A stretch of 48,899 nucleotides of DNA from Bdellovibrionales bacterium (GTDB taxonomy: Bacteria; Bdellovibrionota; Bdellovibrionia; Bdellovibrionales; UBA1609): assembly GCA_007121385.1 (NCBI GenBank), contig SKLV01000059.1, positions 1 to 48,899 of the forward strand, written 5' to 3'. A program made the translations under genes and the position numbers. Position 1 is the stretch's first letter; the number at the start of each line of letters is the position of its first letter. The notes under the pieces were generated by a model that had not been told where the DNA came from, did not search any database, and worked only from the letters and a program-made list of their open reading frames with translations. Positions 25,093 to 34,203 of the stretch are shown one piece after another.

Positions 25093-25620
25093 ATGACAGC
25101 CTTTAAACAGACTATCTCTAGAGTGTTTTTAGGAACAGGAGTTCTTACCTTTATTCTTACCTTAATCTTTGCCTTTCAAAACTGCTCTTCTGAGTCCAAC
25201 CTTTCCCAACTGGGGAGTTCAGAGCTTTTGCGTTCCGATGTCGAGCTCACTGAGCCTCGACTCTTCCAGGGTGCAGGGGGCACAGATCACTCATGGTTGA
25301 TCACATACTCTCCGGCCCTCGACATGATCACCGTGACTGGCTCCTGGGTGCGACGAGACAACAGCTTTGCTATTAACTCTGGCTCCTACCCATCAGTAAC
25401 TCTTTCTCGAGGCCAGACAGGGAGTTTTAATCGCACAGGTTTCTTTACTGCAGGGCAGAACTTCGAAAGCTAAAGCACTGATTTTTTTATTTCTTTTGAA
25501 AGGGAATCCGGCCAGGTCCTGATCCGCCACTGCGGTCAACTCTTCAGAGAGGGAGTTGCTGTTCAAGACAGTTGCTCTGAAGGTGACCTCACCCCTCACT
25601 TTGACGACCTGTTTTTTTAA
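25093..25620 (+). pseudogene. Lipoprotein gene interrupted by an in-frame TAA stop
   Basis: The 126-residue frame opens with a lipoprotein signal ending in FAFQNCSSES, and GGGGGA precedes its ATG. It stops at TAA 25471-25473, but the same frame stays open for a further 48 codons after the stop, to TAA 25618. That tail reads like protein (STDFFISFERESGQVLIRHCGQ and onward, with paired Cys). The intact protein would be about 175 residues, possibly a single beta-rich domain. I infer a nonsense mutation or a sequencing error. TAA is not a selenocysteine codon. Function unknown. The alternative is a genuine 126-residue product. Confidence 0.6.
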
Positions 25621-25628
25621 AACAGGTC
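25606..25628. terminator. Hairpin between the broken lipoprotein gene and uvrA
   Basis: GACCTGTTTT pairs with AAAACAGGTC around a 3-nt loop. It overlaps the end of the lipoprotein frame and lies 32 bp past the uvrA stop. No U-tract follows on either strand, so termination efficiency is uncertain. Confidence 0.4.
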
Positions 25629-25659
25629 CAAATCAAAAAAAACTCTCTCTGATAAAATC

Positions 25660-28338
25660 TTAAGGGCTAGTGATCAGGGGCTTTAAAAACTGGCCCGTAT
25701 AACTTCTTGGGGTTTGGATCAGTTCTTCCGGGGGCCCTTGAGCCAGAATCTCTCCTCCCCCTCGTCCCCCTTCCGGCCCTAGGTCAATCAGATGGTCACA
25801 GCTCTTTAAAACATCCAACTGATGCTCAATAACCAGAACTGTATTGCCCTGGTCCACCAGCTCCTGGAGTAAGTCCATCAGCCGACGAATGTCCTCAAAA
25901 TGTAAGCCGGTGGTGGGCTCATCCAGGATGTAAAGACTCCGCCCTGTGGCTCGCTTGGAGAGCTCTCGACTGAGCTTCACTCTCTGGGCCTCCCCTCCTG
26001 ATAAGGTGGTGGAACTCTGTCCCAGGGTGATGTAATCCAAGCCCACTCGATTGAGGGTCTTTAGCTTGCGATGAATTTGGCTGTGGTGGCGGAAGAACTC
26101 TTCGGCCTCGGCCACTGTCATGGCCAAAATATCGGCAATGGATTTTTCTCTGTATTTGATATTGAGCACTTCGCGACTGTAGCGCTGCCCTTGGCAGCTT
26201 TCACAGCGAACAAAGACATCGCTCAGAAAGTGCATGGCCATACGAACCATCCCAGCCCCCTGACAGCTCTCACAGCGCCCCCCCTTGACATTAAAACTAA
26301 AGTGACCGGGTTTAAAACCCCTCACCTTGGCCTCAGGCAAGAGGGCAAAGAGGTTGCGAATCTGGGGAAAGAGACCCACATAAGTGGCCGGCACTGAGCG
26401 TGGGGTGCGGCCAATAGGGCGCTGATTGATTTCAATCACTCGGTCTAAATGCTCCAAGCCCTCCAAACTCTGGTAGGGGGCTGGGCGCAGGCTGGACTTG
26501 TAAAAGTTCTGGGCTAAGACTCGATAAAGAGTGTCTAAAATCAGGGTGGACTTGCCACTGCCTGAAACTCCGCTCACTCCAACCAAAGTGCCCAGAGGAA
26601 CTTCCAAGTCCAGCGACTTTAAGTTGTTGCCGCAGGCCCCCAGCAAGCGCAAAGATTTTCCCGAGCCCTGTCGTCTCTTTACTGGCACCGGAATCTTTTC
26701 GACTCCAGACAAATAGCGTCCCGTTAAGCTTTTGGCTTGCGAGATCAGCTCTGCAGGCGTGCCCTCCCCCATAACCTCTCCCCCCAAACGGCCAGCTCGA
26801 GGCCCCAAATCAATTAAATAATCGGCGGCGCGAATACTGTCCTCGTCGTGTTCCACCATTAAAATGGTGTTGCCCCGATCGCAAATACGGCGAATGACCT
26901 TGAGCAGACGATGATGGTCCCGAGGATGAAGACCAATGCTCGGCTCGTCCAAAACATAGAGAACCCCCACCAAAGAGGAGCCCACTTGAGCAGCCAACCT
27001 CAGTCTCTGCGCCTCACCTCCCGAGAGAGTCCGAGTGGGGCGAGCCAAACTCAAATAGCCGCAGCCCACCTGCACGAGGTAGTCGAGCCTCTCCATGATC
27101 TGGCCAAGAATTTTCTCTCCCACCAGGGCTGCTTTTCCCTTGAGAGGCACTTGGCGCAAAAACTCCAACAGCTCATCGGCTGGCAGTGAGGCCAGCTGAT
27201 GGATGCTCTGGCCTTCAAAGAGCACATTTAAGGCTGCCGGATTCAGCCGACTGCCATGGCAGCTGGGGCACAGCCGTAAGGAGTACTCGTCCACTTCCCG
27301 ATCGACCTCTTCCTCCTCAGTCGCCCCTGACGAAAGAGAGTCAAAGTGGTCTTCCTCTTCCGATAACAGGTCCAAAGTGCCTAAGCCCTTACAGGTGGAG
27401 CAGGCTCCTCTTGGGTTATTAAAACTAAATAGGCGCGGCTCAAGGGGCGGCAAACTAAATCCACAAACCGGACAGGCACTCTTCAAAGAGTAAAATTGAA
27501 TGGGGCCTCCAGGCTCCTGCACTCCCACCTGCCCTTGAGCTAAACTCAGGGCCAGATGGAGACTTTCACTGAGTCGAGACTCCACACCCTCTTTGAGAAC
27601 CACGCGGTCCACCAAAAGCTCAATGTCGTGACTTTTCCGCCGCGCCAACTTCATATCTGGTTGGAGCTCCAGCCATTCACCATCAATTCGCGCTCGACTA
27701 AAACCCTTGGCCAACCACTTTTGAATCTCCCGATGAAATTCTCCCTTTTCTCCCTGAGCCACTGGCGCCAATATAAAAAGCTTGGTGTTTTTTGGTCGCC
27801 GCAGCACCTCCTGCACAATCTCCTGAGGAGTTTGACCGGCCAAGGGCTGTCCATGCTCGGGACAGAGGGGTTGACCCACCCGGGCATAGAGCAACCGCAA
27901 ATAATCGTAGATCTCTGTGACGGTTCCGGCCGTGGAGCGAGGGTTCGTGGAAATGGACTTTTGATCAATGGCAATGGCTGGAGACAGGCCCGTGATGGAG
28001 TCCACCTCGGGTTTTTTCAGCTGCTCCATAAAGTTGCGAGCATAGGCGGAGAGACTCTCCACATAGCGGCGCTGACCCTCAGCATAGATAGTGTCAAAGG
28101 CCAAGCTGGACTTTCCACTTCCACTTAAGCCCGTGATCACCGTCATCTGATCGCGCGGAATACGCACATCAATGGACTTCAAGTTGTGCTCTCTCGCCCC
28201 CTTCACCTCAATGCCCTCAAAAGTCTCGAGACTTCCCTGCCCCTCCACAGACTCAAAAGCCTGAGTGACTGAGAGGTCTAATGAAGAGCTAGCAGTGGCT
28301 TTAACGGACTTTTTTCTGGCAGTCGGGACAGACTCCAT
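25660..28338 (-). CDS. uvrA: Excinuclease ABC subunit A
   Basis: Damage-recognition ATPase of nucleotide excision repair, 892 residues from the chosen start (typical UvrA about 940). Each half has an ABC ATPase. The first has Walker A GLSGSGKSS with FDTIYAEGQRRYVESLSAYARNF, the zinc module CPVCG...CSTCKG, signature LSGGEAQRLRLA and Walker B VLYVLDEPSIGLH. The second has GVSGSGKST, the C-terminal zinc module CESCQGAG...CESCQG, TLSGGEAQRVKLS and LYILDEPTTGLH. The start ATG 28338 follows GGAG and overlaps fur by 38 bp; the open frame extends further up but lacks UvrA sequence. The pair is probably cotranscribed. Confidence 0.95.
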   Translation of the reverse strand: MESVPTARKKSVKATASSSLDLSVTQAFESVEGQGSLETFEGIEVKGAREHNLKSIDVRIPRDQMTVITGLSGSGKSSLAFDTIYAEGQRRYVESLSAYARNFMEQLKKPEVDSITGLSPAIAIDQKSISTNPRSTAGTVTEIYDYLRLLYARVGQPLCPEHGQPLAGQTPQEIVQEVLRRPKNTKLFILAPVAQGEKGEFHREIQKWLAKGFSRARIDGEWLELQPDMKLARRKSHDIELLVDRVVLKEGVESRLSESLHLALSLAQGQVGVQEPGGPIQFYSLKSACPVCGFSLPPLEPRLFSFNNPRGACSTCKGLGTLDLLSEEEDHFDSLSSGATEEEEVDREVDEYSLRLCPSCHGSRLNPAALNVLFEGQSIHQLASLPADELLEFLRQVPLKGKAALVGEKILGQIMERLDYLVQVGCGYLSLARPTRTLSGGEAQRLRLAAQVGSSLVGVLYVLDEPSIGLHPRDHHRLLKVIRRICDRGNTILMVEHDEDSIRAADYLIDLGPRAGRLGGEVMGEGTPAELISQAKSLTGRYLSGVEKIPVPVKRRQGSGKSLRLLGACGNNLKSLDLEVPLGTLVGVSGVSGSGKSTLILDTLYRVLAQNFYKSSLRPAPYQSLEGLEHLDRVIEINQRPIGRTPRSVPATYVGLFPQIRNLFALLPEAKVRGFKPGHFSFNVKGGRCESCQGAGMVRMAMHFLSDVFVRCESCQGQRYSREVLNIKYREKSIADILAMTVAEAEEFFRHHSQIHRKLKTLNRVGLDYITLGQSSTTLSGGEAQRVKLSRELSKRATGRSLYILDEPTTGLHFEDIRRLMDLLQELVDQGNTVLVIEHQLDVLKSCDHLIDLGPEGGRGGGEILAQGPPEELIQTPRSYTGQFLKPLITSP

Positions 28339-28828
28339 AGAGCTCCAAGACATGGTGGGTGAGTTCAAAGCCGTGGGCGAGGGCCACAGCTTCCTGTAGA
28401 GATTCGATCTTTTTGTTCTCAAACTCAACGATCTTCCCGCATTTGACACAGGTCAGATGGTCGTGATGCCGCTGGGGGGTCAGCTCATAGCGGGCTGGCA
28501 AGCCCCCCATGCGCACCTCAGTCACCAAGTTGTGCTCGGCCATTTTGCGCAAAAAACGGTAAACAGTGGCAAAGCCAATCTCGGGGTGCTCTTCATGAAC
28601 AAAGTCATAGACTTCTTGAGCCGTCACATGAGCCCGCTCTGCGGTCATGGACTTTAAGATAGCCAGTCGCTGCTGGGTCACCTTCAACCCCATCTCGCGA
28701 ATCAGTCTCTTGTAATGACCTTCACTTAAGGGTTCCCGCTCAATGAGCTCCTCAGGGGGGTTTTGCTGGCCTCGACTAAGATGAGGCGTTTTTTCCTTCG
28801 CCGTGGGGGTGGTTTTGATCTTCAGCAT
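28301..28828 (-). CDS. fur: Fur-family metal-responsive repressor
   Basis: A 175-residue Fur-type regulator. The winged helix has LKVTQQRLAILKSM and FATVYRFLRKMAEHNLV. The metal and dimerisation part has HHDHLTCVKCGKIVEF (regulatory site plus the first CxxC) and GVCPDCQ (second CxxC, structural zinc). An N-terminal extension of about 35 charged residues is unusual. A Fur box lies about 40 bp upstream, so it probably controls itself. A Zur role was considered because folE2 is adjacent, but the box fits Fur better. It overlaps uvrA, linking DNA repair to the same transcript. Confidence 0.88.
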   Translation of the reverse strand: MLKIKTTPTAKEKTPHLSRGQQNPPEELIEREPLSEGHYKRLIREMGLKVTQQRLAILKSMTAERAHVTAQEVYDFVHEEHPEIGFATVYRFLRKMAEHNLVTEVRMGGLPARYELTPQRHHDHLTCVKCGKIVEFENKKIESLQEAVALAHGFELTHHVLELYGVCPDCQKKVR

Positions 28829-28866
28829 GGCCTGAACAAGTATCTCCTCACCGCCTAGCAGTCAAC

Positions 28867-28885
28867 GATATTAATAATTATTATC
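28867..28885. promoter_or_regulatory. Fur box upstream of fur
   Basis: The 19-bp site, read on the minus strand as GATAATAATTATTAATATC, matches the classical Fur consensus at 15 of 19 positions. It lies 39 bp from the fur ATG, in the gap to folE2, where binding would cover the fur promoter. Autoregulation is an inference from this placement. Confidence 0.7.
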
Positions 28886-28942
28886 AATTACAAAGCCTGC
28901 AGGAAGCCTCAAGAGAAAGTCCCTCGGCCCTTCTGGAAGCGA

Positions 28943-29863
28943 TTAACTTTGTTTTTCAGCCACGGCGTTGTGGGGATGGAGACTTTCCAGGTGCTCCACT
29001 TTAATATGGTGCTCAAGCACATCAGCTTGAGCTGAGAAGGTCTGATGCAGCCTCCGGGCGGCATCCTCACAAAACATGAGGTTGGCCGCATTGAGGCGGG
29101 CAAACTCCTGTTCATCTTGACGCTTCACGGCCGCCTGAACCGGAGTCGCCAAGGCTTTTTCTGTCACATCAATCCAGTGCCTCATCACTGTGGTCCACTC
29201 GAGTTCTCTAGAAAGGGCCAATTCCACCTGAGCCCGACTGCGCTGAGCATGAGCGGTCGCCGCCAAGGAGCCCTCCTCCCCCAACCACTGGGCCACTTCA
29301 CTCAAACTCACCATCTGTGAAGAGCCAAAGCGGGCCAAAAAGTGCTGCTGCATGGCCTGCTGGGACAAGGCGGCCGAACAGGGACAGGTGCTCGAGTACA
29401 GAACTTCAAATTTGAGCCTTTGCTGCCAATGATCTCCTTGCCAACGCCCCTCAAAGCTGACGGGATACTGGCGCCAGCCCTTAAGCCCACTGAGGAGAGC
29501 CTCCCTCTCTAGGGGGAGCAAAAAAGACACTTTGAGGCGGCTGGATCGAGAAAGGCCCTCCTGGGACTCTACGAGAGCCCGAGTCAATCCCTTGAAGCCT
29601 TTGGCAGTGAGAGTTTGCCTCGGCAAACTCTCCTTCAAAAGTGAGTAGAGCCGGGACATGTGAATGCCCTTGGCCTTGGCTTTATCCAAACTGACATAGA
29701 CATCCACTTGAGCCGGCAGCAAATACTCTGGCTGACCGGGGCCCTGAGACCACAGTATGGGCATCTCCACACTCTCCATACCCACCCAGTCCAACTGGGC
29801 TTCGGTTCCTGGAGTGGGATGATCACAGGTCACATCCACTAAAATTTGACGTTGATCAGACAT
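28943..29863 (-). CDS. folE2: GTP cyclohydrolase FolE2 (type IB)
   Basis: Converts GTP to dihydroneopterin triphosphate, the first step of folate (and queuosine-type) synthesis. About 306 residues. The COG1469 signatures are present: the active-site Cys region STCPCSAALS, the metal-binding HAQRSRAQVEL, and NLMFCEDAARRL near the C-terminus. Type IB enzymes work with metals other than zinc, and are often Zur-controlled. The start is ATG 29863, or the GTG at 29866; AAGGA lies just upstream. It precedes fur by 114 bp in the same direction. Confidence 0.92.
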   Translation of the reverse strand: MSDQRQILVDVTCDHPTPGTEAQLDWVGMESVEMPILWSQGPGQPEYLLPAQVDVYVSLDKAKAKGIHMSRLYSLLKESLPRQTLTAKGFKGLTRALVESQEGLSRSSRLKVSFLLPLEREALLSGLKGWRQYPVSFEGRWQGDHWQQRLKFEVLYSSTCPCSAALSQQAMQQHFLARFGSSQMVSLSEVAQWLGEEGSLAATAHAQRSRAQVELALSRELEWTTVMRHWIDVTEKALATPVQAAVKRQDEQEFARLNAANLMFCEDAARRLHQTFSAQADVLEHHIKVEHLESLHPHNAVAEKQS

Positions 29864-29979
29864 CACGATCTTTCCTTAGCACCAAAAGCCCCTAATGGCT
29901 AACTCTTTGCAGCAAGAACTCCCTTTTTAACTTCATTTTTGCTTGGATAGCCCCTCAGGGCTATGGCAGGGTTTTGACT

Positions 29980-31146
29980 ATGAAAGCGCCTCCCGCCCAT
30001 CCCCTCCATTCCCCACAAACCAGAGACCTCTCCCAAGGACTGGCCATTGTCTGCTTGACCCCCTCCCTTGGGGGACTCGAACTCAACTTGGTCAAATTGG
30101 GGGGCTGGCTCCAATCTCAGGGAGTGAGAGTCCATTTCTTTGCCCATCCCAATTCTCCTTCCGCAGCAAAAGCTCAACAGTTTGGACTGACCATCCAAAC
30201 TTTGCCTAAAAACCGAAAGTACATGGACCTCAAAGCCGCGCGCCAACTCAAAGCTCGCTGTGCTGAACTAGATCTCCATAATCTGCTCTGCAGCGACAAT
30301 CAGGATCTAGACCTCATTATTTGGTGTAAGATTTTGAGCGGCGGCCAGATGAAAACGTTCTATTTGCAGCAGATGCAATTGGGGGTGAGCAAGAGGGATC
30401 TGGTGCACAGCTTGAAGTTTCGCTGGCTGGATCATTGGCTGGCGCCCTTAGAGTGGCTTAAGCAGCAAGCTCTTCAGCGGACCCGCTTGGCGCCAGAAAA
30501 AATTGTTCCCTGTCCCTTAGGGGTCAACACCGAGAAGTTCGAGAGCCTGACCCTCTCGCAGGCACAAGCCCGAGAAGATTTTGCACTGCCGGAAAATCTC
30601 TTTTTATTTGGCTTTCTGGGACGAACTGACCCCGGAAAAGGGCTCCACACTTTAATTGAAGCTTTCAATCAGGTGGCTGAAAATGACCCCGATGTGGGAC
30701 TCCTCGTGGTGAGTGCTTTCCCCAAAGAGGGGGGTGAGCACTGGGAGTACTGCCAAAAAATTCACCGCCAAAAAGAAACCTCTCCATACCGCGAAAGAAT
30801 TTTCTTTCGACCTTTTACTGACCAAGTGGAAAAAGTCTTTAAGTGCATGGATGTCTTTGTCATGGCCTCAGTGGCTGAAACTGTGGGCATGGTGACCATC
30901 GAGGCCATGCTCAGCCGGGTGCCGGTTCTTGGCGCCAATCAAGCCGGTACTCCGGAGCTCTTGGATTTTGGCCGAGTGGGTCGGCTCTTTGAGGTGGAAA
31001 ACCCCCAAGACCTGGCCTTGAAAATGCGGAGCCTGAAAGAAGGGAGGGAGGAAAGCCTGCGCCAGGCGGATCAGGCCTTTACCCGAGCTAAAAGCCTTTA
31101 TAGCTCTGATCAGATGTGCCACACCATCCAGAGGCGTCTTCTTTAG
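29980..31146 (+). CDS. GT4-family glycosyltransferase
   Basis: A 388-residue GT-B glycosyltransferase. The N-terminal acceptor domain begins GLAIVCLTPSLGGLELNLVKLGGWL. The linker has IVPCPLGVNTEKFE, and the donor domain has FGFLGRTDPGKGLHTLIEAF and the EX7E motif in SVAETVGMVTIEAMLSRVPVLGANQAGTPELL. These bind a nucleotide-sugar donor. No signal peptide. Sugar and acceptor are unknown; the next gene is an LtaS-like phosphoglycerol transferase, so both may build an envelope glycan. The start ATG 29980 follows a hairpin (TAGCCC/GGGCTA at 29948-29963) and is divergent from folE2. Confidence 0.88.
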   Translation: MKAPPAHPLHSPQTRDLSQGLAIVCLTPSLGGLELNLVKLGGWLQSQGVRVHFFAHPNSPSAAKAQQFGLTIQTLPKNRKYMDLKAARQLKARCAELDLHNLLCSDNQDLDLIIWCKILSGGQMKTFYLQQMQLGVSKRDLVHSLKFRWLDHWLAPLEWLKQQALQRTRLAPEKIVPCPLGVNTEKFESLTLSQAQAREDFALPENLFLFGFLGRTDPGKGLHTLIEAFNQVAENDPDVGLLVVSAFPKEGGEHWEYCQKIHRQKETSPYRERIFFRPFTDQVEKVFKCMDVFVMASVAETVGMVTIEAMLSRVPVLGANQAGTPELLDFGRVGRLFEVENPQDLALKMRSLKEGREESLRQADQAFTRAKSLYSSDQMCHTIQRRLL

Positions 31147-31246
31147 CTTAAGGGGGGAAGGAGGAACTGCACTCTTCTCAGATATCGCGACGCCCCATCA
31201 ACTCTTAATTCTGTCTTCACTCCTAGTAGGCGGACAGAGGCCTAAC

Positions 31247-31275
31247 TTGAACCCTTCTGCAAACTCGGATAAAAA
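31247..31275 (+). promoter_or_regulatory. Candidate sigma-70 promoter for the LtaS-like gene
   Basis: TTGAAC (31247-31252) and TAAAAA (31270-31275) are separated by exactly 17 bp; each matches the consensus at 4 of 6 positions. The predicted transcript start is about 23 nt before the ATG. Promoter calling from sequence alone is weak. Confidence 0.4.
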
Positions 31276-31305
31276 ATCTCCGAAACAATGAAAAGAGGAG
31301 CCTCC

Positions 31306-33504
31306 ATGCAAGACACCCAAGTCCCCTCAGATGCAAATTCTTCTGCCCTCTCACTACGGCAGGGGTGGCTGAGTCCATGGCTGGGACTGAGAGGGGCTCT
31401 GCTCATTCGCTTGAGCCTGGCTCTAATGGTCTTTTTAACTCTGATGCGAGGAGTTTTCTTTTATCTCTTTCACTCCCAGTCCACCAACTGGGATCTAGGG
31501 TCTTTTACCAAGGCCTTTTACCTGGGAGCTAAATTTGACTTCCGGGTCACCTTAGTCGCCCTACTGCCCCTCTTGCTTCTCATGTGGTGGCCCTGGGCTA
31601 ATCCGGCCAAAAGGCCTCAGGCCGCCAACAGCTGGGCCCTCTTTTACTCGGCCCTTGGAGCCTTTTTATTGGCTCTCTTCTTTATTGACTTGGGCTATTA
31701 CAACTATCTGCATAGCCGACTCAATGCCACAGCCTTGGACTTTCTCCATGAGCCCTTGATTTCTTTGCAAATGGTTTGGCAAACCTATCCTGTGATCCCC
31801 GCTGCCTTAGGGCTCCTGGTTTTTGCCACTTTACTTTATTTTCTTTTGCGGCAGTGGGTCTTTGTGCTTTTGGCTGAACCCCAGAGTTTTCCCTGGCCCC
31901 GCCGCAGTTTTGCCATCACCCTTCTCAGTCTGGGCTTTTTACTGGGGGCCCATGGTAAACTCTCTCAGTATCCCTTACGCTGGAGTGAGGCCTTTTTTAC
32001 TACCGATGCCTTTACTTCGGCTCTGGCTCTGAATCCTGTCCACTATTTTATTGACACTCTCAGAGCGAGGGAGAGGAGCTACGATAAAAATAAAGTCAGA
32101 GAGTTCTACTACGAGGTGGCCAATTATCTGGGGGTGGAAGATTTGGACTCAGAAAAGCTCAACTTTGCCCGCCCCATTGTCCCCACTCCACTGGAATTTG
32201 AGCGCCAACCCAATGTTGTCATTATTATTATGGAGTCCTTGGCCTCTTATAAAACGGGCTTTTTCGGTCACCCACTGAACGTGACCCCGCACTTTGATGA
32301 GATTGCCTCTCAGGCTGTAAGCTTTTCCGAGTTCTATGTTCCCAGTGAGGGGACAGCCCGTTCCATTTTTGGTTTTATCTCCGGAATCCCCGATGTGACG
32401 CAAAGACGAACCTCTTCCCGCAACCCCTTAATTGTGAGCCAAAACACTGTGGCCAATGCCTTTGCCGACTATGACAGCTATTACTTTATTGGGGGGAGCG
32501 CCAATTGGGGCAATATCCGCGGCATTATCACCCACAACATTCCTGGAGTGAATTTGGTGGAGGAAGGGGCTTTTGACTCACCTCGCACCGATGTCTGGGG
32601 CATTTCTGATCTCCACCTCTTTCGCGAAGCCCATCAAGTGTTAGAGAGCCGGATCACTCAGCGCCCCTTTTTCACCGTCATTCAAACGGCCGGTTTTCAT
32701 CGCCCCTACACCATCCCCCAGGACAGGGGGCAGTTTGAATTGGGAACCCTGAGCCCTGAAGAGGTGGAGCGCCATGGCTTTGTCTCCAATGAAGAGTACA
32801 ACTCTCTACGCTTTTCTGACTACAGCCTTGGCGAATTCTTTAGGCTCGCTCGACAGTCCAGCTACTATGACAACACTTTGTTTGTGATTTTTGGCGACCA
32901 TGGTCTCCCCGACTACCAAGCCGAACATGTGAGCCTAGGGCGCAGACACCACCTTTTAGAGCGCTTTCGCGTCCCCCTTGTTTTCTATAGTCCCCGCCTG
33001 CTACCGGAACCACGAAAAATAGATATGCTGGCCACCTCTCCTGATATCCTCCCCACGGTGGCCGCTCTCATGAACCGAAGCCATATTAACACCACTTTGG
33101 GGCGGAATCTCTTTGATCCCAGATATGACGATCGCCGCTATGCCTTCACCTTTGTCTACTATGGACCTCCCCATATTGGGCTTTTGGACGATGAGTTCTA
33201 TGTGTTTGGAGACCCTCGAAATATTGAGGGGCTTTACGCTTGGCGCAGCGAAGAACCGGCCAAAAACTTAAAAGATCAATACCCCGAGCGATTTGAAGAG
33301 ATGAGCCGACTGACCCTTGGACTCTATGAGACCGCAAAATTTATGCTCCACAACAACCCCAATATTCTTCCCCAGGAGCAGCTATCGAAAATCCATCCAA
33401 CGCGGCCTATCGATCACATAGGTCCCCCCCGTTCGGCGCCGGACCTCGGGGTGAATCCAGGTCAAGTGCCTCAGCAGGACACGATGCAAGAGCACTACTA
33501 TTAA
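31306..33504 (+). CDS. LtaS-like membrane phosphoglycerol transferase (sulfatase superfamily)
   Basis: A 732-residue protein. Five membrane segments span about residues 20-215 (WLGLRGALLIRLSLALMVFLTLM onwards). The extracytoplasmic alkaline-phosphatase-fold domain follows. It carries NVVIIIMESLAS with the metal-binding Glu, the nucleophile Thr in PSEGTARSIFGFISGIP, and FGDHG for metal binding. In Gram-positives this fold polymerises lipoteichoic acid; Gram-negative relatives (MdoB/OpgB) transfer phosphoglycerol to periplasmic glucans. The substrate here is unknown. The start ATG 31306 has AGAGGAG six bases before it, better than the ATG at 31288. The 3' end overlaps a PAP2 gene on the other strand. 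Confidence 0.87.
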   Translation: MQDTQVPSDANSSALSLRQGWLSPWLGLRGALLIRLSLALMVFLTLMRGVFFYLFHSQSTNWDLGSFTKAFYLGAKFDFRVTLVALLPLLLLMWWPWANPAKRPQAANSWALFYSALGAFLLALFFIDLGYYNYLHSRLNATALDFLHEPLISLQMVWQTYPVIPAALGLLVFATLLYFLLRQWVFVLLAEPQSFPWPRRSFAITLLSLGFLLGAHGKLSQYPLRWSEAFFTTDAFTSALALNPVHYFIDTLRARERSYDKNKVREFYYEVANYLGVEDLDSEKLNFARPIVPTPLEFERQPNVVIIIMESLASYKTGFFGHPLNVTPHFDEIASQAVSFSEFYVPSEGTARSIFGFISGIPDVTQRRTSSRNPLIVSQNTVANAFADYDSYYFIGGSANWGNIRGIITHNIPGVNLVEEGAFDSPRTDVWGISDLHLFREAHQVLESRITQRPFFTVIQTAGFHRPYTIPQDRGQFELGTLSPEEVERHGFVSNEEYNSLRFSDYSLGEFFRLARQSSYYDNTLFVIFGDHGLPDYQAEHVSLGRRHHLLERFRVPLVFYSPRLLPEPRKIDMLATSPDILPTVAALMNRSHINTTLGRNLFDPRYDDRRYAFTFVYYGPPHIGLLDDEFYVFGDPRNIEGLYAWRSEEPAKNLKDQYPERFEEMSRLTLGLYETAKFMLHNNPNILPQEQLSKIHPTRPIDHIGPPRSAPDLGVNPGQVPQQDTMQEHYY

Positions 33505-34029
33505 GAAACCGAGCAGGCCACCGGCCAGCACATCTGTTGGATAATGCACTCCGACATAGACTCTCGAGTAGGCCGTCAAAAAGGCAATACTAAAGTACAC
33601 CGGCCAAAGCTGAGGGTAGTACCAGGTCAACACTGTAGCTCCTGCAAATGTGTTGAGAGCATGATTGGAGGGAAAGCTGCCACTTTGGGGAGAGTGAGGC
33701 AGCCTGAGTTCTCCCTGAAGATGAGCTGTATTGTTGGGACGGGGACGATCAAAATGAGCCTTAAGTACCCGATAGCCCAAAGTGTCTGTCAAAGCCACCA
33801 TCAGGGCCAAGACCACCACCACCTTATAGATCTGGCGGCCCTTAAAGTAGAACCACACCAATAAAACCAGCGGCAGCAGGCCCCATTTCACCCAGGGAAT
33901 TTTATGCATATTGGTCAAAAAAAGGAAAAACTGATCAGCCCAGGGGTGAGTCCAAACCAGATTCACCCACAAAAATGCCTGCTCGTCCAAGGTCTGAATT
34001 TTTTCCGCTAACTTGAAGAACCACTCCAT
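33382..34029 (-). CDS. PAP2-family membrane phosphatase
   Basis: A 215-residue membrane protein of the PAP2 type. The three phosphatase motifs are complete: KAHFDRPRP (KX6RP), PSNHALN (PSGH type), and SRVYVGVHYPTDVLAG (SRX5HX3D). These dephosphorylate lipid phosphates such as undecaprenyl pyrophosphate or phosphatidate; which one is not predictable. About five membrane helices. The start is ATG 34029, because AGGGAG is spaced six bases from it; the TTG and ATG further upstream are less suited. Its 3' end overlaps the LtaS-like gene by 123 bp in the antisense direction. Both act on polar lipid groups, so they may share a pathway. Confidence 0.88.
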   Translation of the reverse strand: MEWFFKLAEKIQTLDEQAFLWVNLVWTHPWADQFFLFLTNMHKIPWVKWGLLPLVLLVWFYFKGRQIYKVVVVLALMVALTDTLGYRVLKAHFDRPRPNNTAHLQGELRLPHSPQSGSFPSNHALNTFAGATVLTWYYPQLWPVYFSIAFLTAYSRVYVGVHYPTDVLAGGLLGFLIVVLLHRVLLRHLTWIHPEVRRRTGGTYVIDRPRWMDFR

Positions 34030-34203
34030 TGCCATCTCCCTCAGGCCCTGATTTAAAACTCCATTCAACCCTTTTGTCCAAAGCCTTTTACTTAAAGGGT
34101 CATTTTTAAAAATGCCCATACCCCGGGACCACAACTACTGATATAAGTAGGAAGTAAAAGCCTTTTAGAACCTTTGGACCTTCATCTGTCGAGGGAGTTT
34201 CAC

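Noticed and set aside
25471-25473. Stop-codon recoding (selenocysteine or pyrrolysine) in the lipoprotein gene
   Set aside because: The codon is TAA, which is not used for either residue, and no recoding element is visible.
27556-28128. 190-codon plus-strand frame inside uvrA
   Set aside because: Antisense shadow of the first ABC half of UvrA.
34030-34203. Promoter for sucA (GATATAAG near 34140)
   Set aside because: A -10-like sequence exists but no matching -35 at acceptable spacing, so it is not listed.
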